This document shows, piece by piece, positions 44,848 to 54,783 of a stretch of DNA of 64,000 nucleotides. Each line of letters begins with the position of its first letter. Within the stretch, counting starts at the first letter, position 1. The notes under the pieces were generated by a model. It made no database searches, was not told the DNA's origin, and worked only from the letters and a program-made list of their open reading frames with translations. Made by a program: the position numbers and the translations under genes. Source of the DNA: Amoebophrya sp. A120 (taxonomy: Eukaryota; Sar; Dinophyceae; Syndiniales; Amoebophryaceae); the NCBI GenBank assembly GCA_905178155.1, contig CAJINV010000004.1, positions 1,116,881 to 1,180,880 of the forward strand, given 5' to 3'.

Positions 44848-47148
44848 CTTGTTCTACTGTGGTCTGCGTCGCTCGTCGTCCTCTGGAAATTATGGTGGAC
44901 CAGCACCAGCTGTTTACTGGGCTAAGAGTAAAAATGCTGCTGGGCGGTACTCTGACTACAAACCAACAGGACGAGTTTTTGCCGCAGTATATGGTAGAAC
45001 TGTCGCGAAGGAAGCAGCAGCTGCCTGTACAGTACTAGCCTCGGAACTGATTCTATTGCGCAGCACTCCGCCGGCGTAGGCGTTAGTTTGCAAATACTGT
45101 TTCTCCGCGTCGCTCGTGTTCTTGTTGACAGGAGCAGAAAAGATGATGCTGACCTGCTGGTACCAAAAGAAATTAATATTATCCCCACCTCGACTACTAG
45201 GCTATGAAGAACAGGGCTGCTCAAGCGACTCGTCGAGAAGAAGACAAGCGCGATCAAAGTGTTCGTTCTTTGCCTGCGGATTCGATTCACGATTTCATTT
45301 ACGAAGGTACGGCGTCGGTGAGAAGTTGTATAATACGTGCTGTTTTTTCCTTGGATTTGGTAGTTTTCTTCTACTTCCCGTTCCCCACTACGACCGCTAT
45401 TATTTCTGCTGCTCCCCGAGAACGTCCAAACCGGAGCTCATGCCGCTTCTCGTCGTGCCGCTGCGTTGAGAAGCCGCGGCAGAGGCAGCCGCGCCTCGTG
45501 TCCCAAGAAGCGTAGCCGCGAATCGATTTTTACTTCTTATGCCGATAGAAAGAATGAGTGAAGTGTAGTATACACTGTAGTCTAATATGCTAGTCCCTAA
45601 GCTCCTTCAGAACTGGTCTTAAAGTCAAAACAAGGTAAAATTTTTGCGCCGACAGCTTCATGCCGACGTTCGTCTTCTTCTCGAAGAAGTCTGGTGAAAA
45701 TATTATCCGATAGAAGTGCTGCTGCATCAAGTGCCGGCTCTGGTCCATCCCGTAGCTGCGGCCGTTCTTCCATCATATTATATGAAAAAAACGACCTCTG
45801 CTCTTCTAATGTCTGGCACATAGTAAGAAGTTCTGTGCGCGGAGAACTAAACCTAGTATACAACTCGCTGTCCTGGTGCAATGAGGTCGTATTGGAAAAA
45901 AGTTGATGAAAAATAGTAGGAGCTACTGACGTTCTTTCACATAAAAATAGTGTCCCAAGATTTAGATTTCGCTGGTAATAGTGGTGGTGGCAGGTCAATC
46001 TTCATCCATCGATATCTTTTATTCCATTCGTCTAGTTATTGTAAAAAAATCCGAATACAAGTTGCAGTAGAGCCTATGTCTTCAGTCTCCATTCTTCACA
46101 TCATCTTCTCCCTCTTGCGGTGCACTTGATAAGTACTTCCACAGCTAGTAGAGATGAAAAAGGTCGTCCAGCTAAGTAATAAAGGCGCAGGTGGCTCTTG
46201 CAGCTCCTGGGCGCTTCTTTGCATACAACGCTCGCAAAAAAAATCTGGAAGAGCCTCTCCTCCTCCATCTGGAAAAGAACGAAATGATCCGATCTGCTAC
46301 TTTCAATATTACCAGCCATCATCAGCAATACAACTCGGAGTGGTTGCTTGTGCAGCTACACGATCTCTTCAATTGTAGAAGTGATTTGAAGTCGCAGTAT
46401 AGTAAATACTACTGGACGTCAGGAACAACAAACTGCAGCTACAGTCGCATCGGGCTTTCGCATTTTTCTTTCATCAACACCACTGGAGGAACATGATAGT
46501 AAGTACATCTTCAACATCTACTTCGCTTTGACAATCAAGAACCAGAATGCGTTGCGATGAATTATGCGCTCCTGGTCCAAGTTTTTGCTCTTGTAAATTG
46601 CGGTTCGAAACAGAAAAGGACGCGATCCTCATCTAGACGTCCAGTGCAACAAGTTCTTTGCGTTATGTCGAACTTCTTGTTCTTATCATGCGCTGCAAAA
46701 TTACTATTCCGGGGTGGATCGATCTATCAGGAAAGATCCAAGGCGGAGGTCAAAATTTCTAAATCGGAAGGGACTGATGTAGCAATCGATCAACGTGTCT
46801 GTCTCTATTTACATACAGATACTTTTACTGCGCTTCATCTTTAAGAAGAGACGGAAGTACTGCCATGCATGATAATTGAAAATTGAAAACCCATCCGCAC
46901 GTGACTCGAACATCAGGCTAGACGAAGATGACAACTACACCTACATCTACAAAAAACGGCTGTGAAAAAGTGCGAAACATCTTCACGCGGCTGAGACTCA
47001 ACACATACACTTACACATACACAGTTTGTTTGGTGCGCTACTATTCATTCGTCGGCACCGGAGGCGGCCGTAGTACGAAAAAGAATGAAGGTCGTCGTCT
47101 TGACAAAATCGTCTTGGTCTTTTTTTATTTCTAGTAATATGAACTGAT
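44848..47148. other. Region upstream of poly(A) polymerase copy 1
   Basis: Any 5' exon of poly(A) polymerase copy 1 would lie here but I cannot identify one. It holds the minus-strand ORF at 45597-45998, listed separately. Other frames are unsupported. Confidence 0.4.
45597..45998 (-). CDS. Hypothetical ORF, possibly a 3' exon
   Basis: The last 85 codons look protein-like: SSPRTELLTMCQTLEEQ, MMEERPQLRDGPEPALDAAA and FTRLLREEDERRHEAVGAK. They end at a stop at 45597. The N-terminal part (HHHYYQRNLN) is less convincing and may be intron. No family, signal peptide or membrane segment is seen. The strand agrees with all other genes. Confidence 0.35.
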   Translation of the reverse strand: MTCHHHYYQRNLNLGTLFLCERTSVAPTIFHQLFSNTTSLHQDSELYTRFSSPRTELLTMCQTLEEQRSFFSYNMMEERPQLRDGPEPALDAAALLSDNIFTRLLREEDERRHEAVGAKILPCFDFKTSSEGA

Positions 47149-47913
47149 TTAGTACATATCTCCGTACGCTCCAGCGAAGGCCTCCGAGGTTGTTCCGCTG
47201 TCCCTTCCCGCTGCAGCCTTTTTCGGTGACCCTACGACGACTCGATCCCACACTATCTGTTCCTTTCTCGGCTGCCAACAGCAGCAGCCGTAGCAGCAGC
47301 AAATAAACACCAGAAAGCAGTCCGCGCAGGAATCCATGCCCTGCCACGCGTACAATGCGCAGGGGCTGCACCAATTGCGGCAGGATTTATTTCTCGGATC
47401 GCACACGCAGCACTTGTCACAACAATGCTTTTCCTTCTCGTATCGAAAGATTTTCTGCTGCTCCAGGGGCTGCCAGCAGAAAAGCGCGTAAAAACAAACA
47501 CAGCAAAAAAAGGAGAGCGATACGTCGGCTGTTGAAGGGGATTTTTTTTTTGGAAAAGTTTAAGTTTGAACGATGTCGATGAGGGTTAGGTGGTACGACT
47601 GGTGGTTTTCTTTTCTTGCCGGACGAGATGACAAGGAAAAAATGAATGCGTTTGCGTGTCATCATTGGCGAGATTCTCATGCTGGAAAAAATCAATGATC
47701 AAAAGGTCACAGTGCTTTTATTTTATCTACTAACATACCTCCTGAGTCACACCCCTGCCAGGCCCACACCGCAACGCAGGGACAAAATGTTCGACACAAG
47801 CATCCCCTTGGATCGCAGGTATGAAGCGCTTTCGGTTTATTCTTTGTGGCTTTCTTTGCAGGAACACCTCCGGAAGTGCCGCTTAGCAGCTTTTGCTCTT
47901 CCTCGATTGCCAT
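47149..47913 (-). CDS. Cys-rich membrane protein with two AWQG repeats (copy B)
   Basis: The start MAIEEEQKLLSG is at 47913. Repeat 1 is CDPRGCLCRTFCPCVAVWAW, then QGCDSGADVSLSFFCCVCFY and ALFCWQPLEQQKIF. Repeat 2 is CDPRNKSCRNWCSPCALYAW, then QGMDSCADCFLVFICCCYG and CCCWQPRKEQ. The two halves align almost end to end, so the protein is an internal duplication. One ordinary GT-AG intron (donor GAG|GTATGTTAG near 47740, acceptor CAACAG near 47527) joins CDSG to ADVSLSF. No introner is present, unlike copy A at 26545-28169. Hydrophobic Cys-rich stretches after each AWQG motif suggest membrane insertion. It has a Gly/Ala-rich tail. Metal binding, palmitoylation or disulphide formation by the Cys clusters are possible but unproven. 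Confidence 0.8.
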
Positions 47914-48849
47914 CTTGATAGCGGGCGTTTGAGATTTAGATACAAGAAAAAATGTTGATACAGCGGAGAGCACAACTCCTGTCTGTGGCTGCTCTACCCA
48001 ATTTCCAACGAATCAGATTCGTATGTGTAAAAGACAAATTCATACAATATGAGGCACGTCATCCGAGGACCAGTAGCCTGTTCAATATCCGGGCATTGGA
48101 TCTTCATGGCAGATTCGGCGGCTTACTTACTTACACAGGAGCACGATATGTGAGTCCTCTGGTGGACCACTTCCTCTCTATACTAAAGTAAACACCGATG
48201 AAAGATGTTGAACAACCTCCTACAGCCTCATGTTTTTGAACTGCTCCATACGACCGAACTGCGAGGACTCCAGACCGACGCCTGACGGCAGCTGCCGACC
48301 TACCAGAATTATGCTACAGAAAATTTCTCCACTGCGACCTGAATTTCATTTCCGGACCACGACGGCGACCGACCGCTTCCTGGTCGTCCAGGACACCATT
48401 GATTGCAATCTTGAAGATGACCATGTAGTTGCATCCGTCCCTTTAGTTGTGACATATTACGTACAAGATCGTGTCGTGAACAAACAAAGCGCAAGCTGCG
48501 ACGCAACACAATCGGCGCAACAGACGAGTCTTGATTTCTCGCTGTTCTACCGTACTTCTGCGAGATGTTGAAAAGGATCGCGCAGCGGCCCTGAAAATAA
48601 ACCACAGTGCGGCCATTTTATGCTTTCCTACCTCCAGCTTTCCAAAATCGCTATCCTCCCCACCACCCCTTCGGGTAGGGAAACAAAAGCATCAGAGTGA
48701 CGCGCGTGCTTCTTACAAGGTGAGCGATAAAAAGCCTCTGCTTTAAAAGGGTTGCTAGGTAGGTCCGAGAATGTGAAGAATTTTTATATCTGCGGTACTA
48801 GTGAAGAAATCGACACCAGTCAGCCATACAAATAGCCCAGTTCTTACTT
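47914..48849. other. Intergenic region
   Basis: Overlapping short frames on both strands, none recognisable. No introner. Confidence 0.45.
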
Positions 48850-51800
48850 CTATCTCCCTAAACCTATGAACCCCAGCACAAAGACAACTGTGAAAGGGGC
48901 GGCAAATATAAAAAACCAATTAAAGTTTTCGTCAGAGAAGAACATAAACATTCTGTACCAACGGATCCCGCGCGTGTTGCCGTAGTATTCTTCCGTGTAA
49001 TGATCCTCGCAGACACGATTAAAGCTCACCAGCTCTAATTCCGATCTACCCAAAATATTCGGGAGAAAAACGTAGTAAATCAGAAACACGATGACCGGAT
49101 TCAACAAAAATTGGCACGCCTCAAATGCTATCCCAGATACAAAAGTATCGCACTTGTACTTTATGCATCTGTTTTTGATCATGCAATGAAGTGTTCTGCT
49201 TCCGCATCACAAAAGTCATGTGCTACAGCTTCGGCTTTTTGTATTGTATTTGATCCGCTCTTGTTTCAAACAGACACGGCGCCCGCTCTTTAGCCCTGCT
49301 ATACTTGCAGCAACCCGCCGGACAGCGAGGCTGTGGAGGCCCGGCGAAACGTAACCCTCCTACGCAGTCGCAACATCAAGTGGCGAGAGCTGGAGGAGAA
49401 CAGCGTGCTGGAGGTTTGTGGCCTTGGCAGACCGGCTCTTGCACTCGTTCCGTATAGTAGCACCAATCAGAGGGCGCACACCAGGTGGGCAACACAGATT
49501 GATTATACTACGGCGAAAGGATCCCGATTCGCGCTACCTGGGCGCGTCCCTTAATTGTCGTCTGACTTTAGGCCGGACGCTATCTGTGCGGCGCGCGGGT
49601 GCAGTTTGCCCGCCAGCGGTGCAAGGGGCGCAGAGCCCTGCTGTGCGCCCTTCGTCAAGAAGAGCGGCGCCGGCCCCGCCAGGGGGCTGGGGGTGCCCGC
49701 CAAGGCTTTCCCGAATAGCGCAGGCCCCACCGCTTCCGTCCATCCCCGGGAAGTGCCGCCAGCTGCTGCGCGCGGCGTGGGGCGCTAGGGCTTACGGCGG
49801 TGCGAGCGTGCCCACTGATACGGCCGAAGGCCGAGAGAGGCACGCCATGCCGGGCCTCTTCGCACACGACGCGGCAACACGCCCGAGGGCCTTCCTCGGA
49901 GTGGCTGGTCGGGCAGGGTGTGGCGCTGGGCTGTTCAGGTTAAGCCGGCCGAAACCCCACCACCATCTCACCCAACAGAGACGGCGAGGCGCCTCGCCTG
50001 CTCACCAGGAGCCTGCAAGGCTCGCCCGCTTCCAGAGCGGGGCTCTTCTTCAAGAACAAGAGAACAGCCACCAGGGGTAGGGGGATCGCGCGCAGGATTG
50101 CGGGCGCCGCCCTTCTTCACTCGCCAGGAGCAGCGGCGTATTGCCGCTTAGTTTGCGCGATTTGATGCGTCTACCTCTAGTAGCGCATCTGGGCACAAGG
50201 CCCCTCTCACGACTTCCCTTCCCACCAGGGGCGGGCTACAGCTTCGGCTTCCAAATTAGAATTACATACAGCAGCATTACAAATTCCATATCCATTCTTC
50301 ATCTTCTTTGTAATATGATGCAGTTACTACTAGTGCGATACTTCTGCCATGTATAAATGCGGTGGCGAAGCTGGATAGGTCTTTCTTCCTCTCTTCCACC
50401 GGCAGGTACTTGAATGTCATACTTAATTCGACCTTCTGCCGGCGCGTGACGGACACCGTGTAGAGAAATTCTTGCAGCTGGGTAACGATGAAGTAACTCA
50501 CCACCGTATCCAGAATTTCTTGGCTGCTCGTTGAGGCGACAAATTCCAGACCCGATATCGTCCTATGCACTGCAAAAGTACCAGTCTAATTTTTGCACTC
50601 GTACAACTAATCGCAATCATGCGCATCACAAATGCAAATCTGCGTTCCCATATTACGAAAACGACCTGGCTCATCTGCATGATATCGGTGATCTACCGGC
50701 AGGATGGCAGGGCGGCCGCGGCCTTCTACTAAAATCAGTAAAAAAGAACGCCCATCTGCATGACAAATTACAACTTTCTTCTTGAAAAGATCATTATTCA
50801 TTTGCTACACGATAGTTTTTCCTAGCACAATACTAGTACTTTTTCGATGCGTAAGTTAGGAAAAGGAGTAATAGCATCTGCGGCAGAAAGATAAGAAAGG
50901 AATAGGTGTAGCGCACCGTGTCTGTCAACCCCACGATTACCAAACACCCGGGTCTCGCTTCCAGTATGCACTGTAAATTTCCTGTACACTTACAAATGCC
51001 GTCTCTGCATGGAAAAACTTGGCTTCGATCCCAGTTTGGCATGACAAGTTTCACACTCCAAATTGGAGAAATTTGTGATGCATCTTGTAAATGTACGGTA
51101 AATTTGTATTGCATATCCAGGTGTCCGAGCCCACTAGGCGCGTATTCGGTTCGCTGGGAGACGCGAGCCACCCAGCGACCGAGGGAAAGGGCGGAACGGA
51201 TCTCGTTGCTAGCCTGCAGCAAGAACACGACCAGCATGCTCCTTATGCACTTTGCAAACATGATCGATCTGGGTCTGAAACTCATGGCAACTTGCGAATG
51301 CGATGCTGAAGAGTCTGAAGTAGACTGAATAAAAAGCTGTCTTGCGAAGTCAAAAAAAATTCCGCACTTTTTACCCCTTGAAGACGCAATTTTTTGGATC
51401 CAGGCTAGCCCTGATGAAGCTTGCCGATCTTGTCATGCTCTTCGCGCATTCCAATCGTCCTTCTTCTATTGCAGGTCCATAAAAATGCATCATGACAGAT
51501 GCCTGCATTCTTCCAGACCAAGACCAGCACATATCTGCAGTTGATACCGATGGTCAGGACAGGATTCGCGAGGGACAAGTTGCAGAAGGTTTGTTTGTCA
51601 TCGTCGGAGAGCGGGGCGAAAATCTGATGGATTTTTTTTGCATAAAAGTACTTAATCGTACTCTTCGCTTAACATGTTAATGAATTCATTGATATTATCC
51701 GCAAACAACATCAAATGCAAAGGAAAAAATGAAAATCCTCGACACCGTAAAAACCCTCATCGCTGTTTGTTTTTACCCAGAGAAAAACATACAGCAAGTC

Positions 51801-53918
51801 GAATTCAAAAGCCTGAAGGAGAATCCCCGATGATGAACAAGAAGATCATCATCAAGGGATATCGATATTAACTACTAGCAACTATAGGAAGTACCTCAGT
51901 CACATCCCTGGTCCCCTCTGGTACCAATCTGTGCACATTGGTTATGCACAGAAGAAAGTGGAAGTTCCACAGTTACACAGTGTATAGTATTGCGACAAGA
52001 CAAGACAAGCCACACTGACATCCTCTGCCATGCCGGACATATTTGTATTTGTGGCCGACTGCGCATTACAAGTTTTCGTTGTCAACATTTGTAGACAGGA
52101 GCGAATTCTTTGTGCATATAATTTTGAATTCTAACAAGTCCTCACGTGTTGATGACTGGGACACTTTTTTCCTGGATCATAGTACGGACAAACGTACTCG
52201 AGTCTACGCCACCCAGCCGAAAACTGACCGCCTGGATCAACAGGAACTGCAACAAGAACGTGAGCATCAACACGAACAGCGCGATCACCAATCTTGCCTT
52301 CGAATGGCAGACCGCCGCGGCTAAGTCCTTCCGCCCCAGCGATTCCGCCGTTCCCGTGGAAACGGAGATCAGCTCCAGCAAGCAGATCGCCATTAACGAC
52401 TCGTCCAGGGGTTCATACGGACTGTGGCGGCACAGATCAAGTTGGTCGCCACACTGGAAATCGAGCACTAGATCCCTCTCCTCCTGGTCAGGAGAAGCTC
52501 CTCCTGGATAAGAGCTCGTCCTGGTGGTACCCTCGTCGCTCTTACCATTCTTCGAAAACAACCGCAGCGACGTCGCCTGGCGGTCCGATGGGTACCTAGT
52601 CAGGGTGGATTTTGACGAAAACCGGACTAGCTCCTGCGGCTCTACTCCTTCGGGTAGCAACTGGTGCCCACCTCTCGACGGTGATCCCACTTGCAAGCTT
52701 GTTTTGGCTCGTGCCAGGGAAAGTAAAGGGTCGGTTTGTTGTAATTCCGCCTCTGAGTCGTCTTGTACTTGTTCGTCCTCCAATAATTCGCCTGTCTTTA
52801 GACTCGTGGTTGTTTGATGTTGCGGGACGAAATTTCCACCAAAACTTGCGGTTCCTAATGTACTGCTAGTTGTTCCTGCATCTGTACCTGTAGCAATCAT
52901 ATCTGGCGCAGGTCCACCAGCAGGTCCTCTAGTGCGAAGTCCGCGGGTATAATTCGTATCTTGTTCGGTGTCCGTCCGCAAGGTGGTGCTTTCCCTGCTG
53001 GTATCGAAAGGCGGCGTATTTCTCTGCCCGGGCGAGGCTATGCTTGTGCGTCTAGTTGCAATCGCTACATCATCCTGCTCATCTCCCGACAGGGTTCTGA
53101 GTCCGTCCGGCATAGTTATCCAAGAAAAAAAAAATGTATCAGTGTAGATGTCTACCTGGAATGACAGTGCATGACAGAGAAAACCTGTCATAGCCAGCTC
53201 GTATCAGTGAAAACACAGCACATGAAAAGAGGACTTCATGGGACCACGAGTCGGGCATCACAAAGTCCAAATGTAAAAAACGTCAAGGAACTGCCTTGCA
53301 TTTTCTGCATCACAGACTTTGACTTACAAATACACTTACACAAACACAGCTTTTTCCTTGCATAACAGTACCGTCGTCCGAAAACCCATCCATGCGGAAG
53401 GACGTCGGCAGTCTCGCCGGACTTCCCGGTTGGCTGTTGGATGCGTGTCGCTGGTAAAACGGCGACTGAGACAGCATGACCAGCCCCCGGTACGCATCGT
53501 CCGCCTGTGCGGCAGACGGGCGGAAGGAGTTGGTTTGAAGATTTGCGTTACCGAGCAAGGGGCTGCGCGGGTGCGGGGAGGACGGTGTGAACATCGCGCT
53601 GGGCACCGGGGTGACGTAATGCGGAGGAGGAGCAGCCGGGGTGGAAATGAGATTTATTCCAGTGCCACTTGATGATGTTCCGGTAGTTGCACCACCAGCA
53701 CCTCCTGCTGCAACTACAGGATACAAATCATCCTCCGCCGATGTCGTGTCTATGCGACCGGGCGCAACTCTTTTGGTCGTGTTTGTTCCGCGATTCGTCC
53801 GCAGTTCCTCGGCGTCGACAGCTGCACTTTTGCGTTTTATTTGCGCACGAGAGCCTGCAGATGAACCAGGTGAATGCAGCATCGCCGGGAGGTAGCCGCT
53901 CCTCGTCCTGTCGGCCAT
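48850..53918 (-). CDS. Multi-pass membrane protein, dinoflagellate-type, split by five introners
   Basis: The start MADRTRSGYLPAM is at 53918. About 330 N-terminal residues are Ser/Thr/Pro-rich and cytosolic-looking. Hydrophobic segments follow: LMAICLLELISVS, ARLVIALFVLMLTFLLQFLL, SMLVVFLLQAS, TYSFLIFLPQMLLLLFLTYA, ACQFLLNPVIVFLIYYVFLP and FIFAAPFTVVFVLGFIGLG. Between them lie GLEFVASTSSQEILDTVVSY and a short exon QIFAPLSDDDKQTFCNLSLA. The LEF...EIL motif recalls a large family of dinoflagellate membrane proteins with an 'ALEF...ELL' motif near the membrane. That comparison is from memory. Joins at 53117 (DGTVPDG), 50965 (GHLEARPG) and 49129 (ATAFEACQF) hold frame. One introner is 1.2 kb because another element has inserted into it. 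Function is unknown; perhaps a channel-like or receptor-like protein. Confidence 0.75.
49129..50354. mobile_element. Introner, family D, enlarged by a nested insertion
   Basis: Starts TATCCCAGATACAAAAGTATC; the right end is GCGATACTTCTGCCATGTATA with its usual inverted relation. Flanked by AATGC on both sides. Removal restores SSFATAF-EACQFLL. At 1,226 bp it is about eight times a normal family D element, owing to the insertion at 49238-50234. Confidence 0.88.
49238..50234. mobile_element. Nested GC-rich insertion with 16-bp target duplication
   Basis: The 16-bp word gctacagcttcggctt occurs at 49222-49237 and again at 50235-50250, directly flanking about 1.0 kb of GC-rich sequence inside an introner. 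A direct duplication of that length fits target-primed insertion by a LINE-type element. A plus-strand frame near 49500 (RKDPDSRYLGASLNCRL) is faintly like the end of a reverse transcriptase, but no catalytic motif is visible. The fragment is probably 5' truncated. Confidence 0.75.
50564..50852. mobile_element. Introner, family D, with shifted splice site
   Basis: Ends TATGCACTGCAAAAGTACC and the inverted ACTAGTACTTTTTCGATGCGTA. No 5-bp duplication is visible. A GT-AG intron can be placed from GTACTAG inside the element's end to CATAG at the other end, which would leave YASKK, encoded by the element end, in the membrane protein. Confidence 0.7.
50965..51115. mobile_element. Introner, family K
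   Basis: Starts TATGCACTGTAAATTTCCTG; the right end is GTAAATTTGTATTGCATA. Flanked by TCCAG. Joins SGLGHL to EARPGCL in the membrane protein. It is the only member of its family in the window. Confidence 0.88.
51244..51547. mobile_element. Degenerate introner, family A
   Basis: Left end TATGCACTTTGCAAACATG then ATCTGGGTCTGAAAC. The right end has TTCCAGACCAAGACCAGCAC and GTTGATA, with small insertions relative to other copies. No 5-bp duplication remains. In the membrane protein gene; probably an old copy. Confidence 0.65.
53117..53364. mobile_element. Introner, family E
   Basis: Starts TATCCAAGAAAAAAAAAATG; the right end is AGCTTTTTCCTTGCATA. The flanks ATAGT and ACAGT match at 4 of 5 bases. 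Between the first two exons of the membrane protein. Confidence 0.85.
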
Positions 53919-54783
53919 TTTTTTTTGTTTTAATACACTAGCAATAGCAGATGCAGATCGATATTATGGCGATAAAAAAGGGAGGGTAAAAAATCCAGAT
54001 TCATAGGTGCGAGGTCACAATTGATGTCATAAGCCAATACTTGTTACGTCATTTTACGTAAGTTGTAAGTATGAAAAGAAAACTTTATCCAGGCTGTCCT
54101 CGTATAAGGACAAGGCTGAGGGCAGAGAGCAGAAATACAATCAACCCTAAGATTCGATATCGAAACAACGGAGATAGGTGCGAGGTTTACGTTTCGGAAA
54201 AGATAGAGAAAATATGTATAAATGCAGTAATAAACTCATACCTAAAGTGATCATAGAAGTAGTACTTATCCCGAATAAAACCGAGTCACTTTAGTGCATG
54301 ATATTGATTCCGATCGCACAGAGACACATTATCTCCAGGTGTGGACAATGAATGAGAGCAAAACCGATCGTGAAGTCACCGAGTATTATCTCCGATAGAC
54401 TGCATATTAACCGAGGAAGTTTTTTCAAATACCCAAAAGATTGGGCGTTGCTTTCAACCGATTTTCATAGATAAACTCAACAAATGCACTTTTTAATTGT
54501 CAAAAACGTCCGTTCAGAGATCGAAGCCTCAGTGTATCCTTTTCTGAAAGCTGCTGCGCGAATAAACGGTCGCGCTCTGCTGCTGGTCTGATAGATTCAT
54601 TCGTGTCAGAATGCGTATCTTCGTCACATTCTGAGTTCTCTTCAATCAATCAAATCAAGGTGTCGCTTCAATCATGGAGGCTTGTGAATGAACCGCATCG
54701 ATCGTGGGTAATGATTAAAAAACTGCATCGAGGGTATAATTAGTCAAAAAGTGTATACAACTGCTCCGCTTTCTTTCGAACTA
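53919..54783. other. Intergenic region
   Basis: AT-rich between the membrane protein start and the poly(A) polymerase copy 2 stop. Nothing supported. Confidence 0.55.

Noticed and set aside
49418-50080. 220-codon plus-strand frame resembling a reverse transcriptase end
   Set aside because: Only a faint YLGxxLN-like match. No catalytic YxDD or other RT block, and overlapping open frames in a GC-rich insert. Kept as an insertion, not as a gene.
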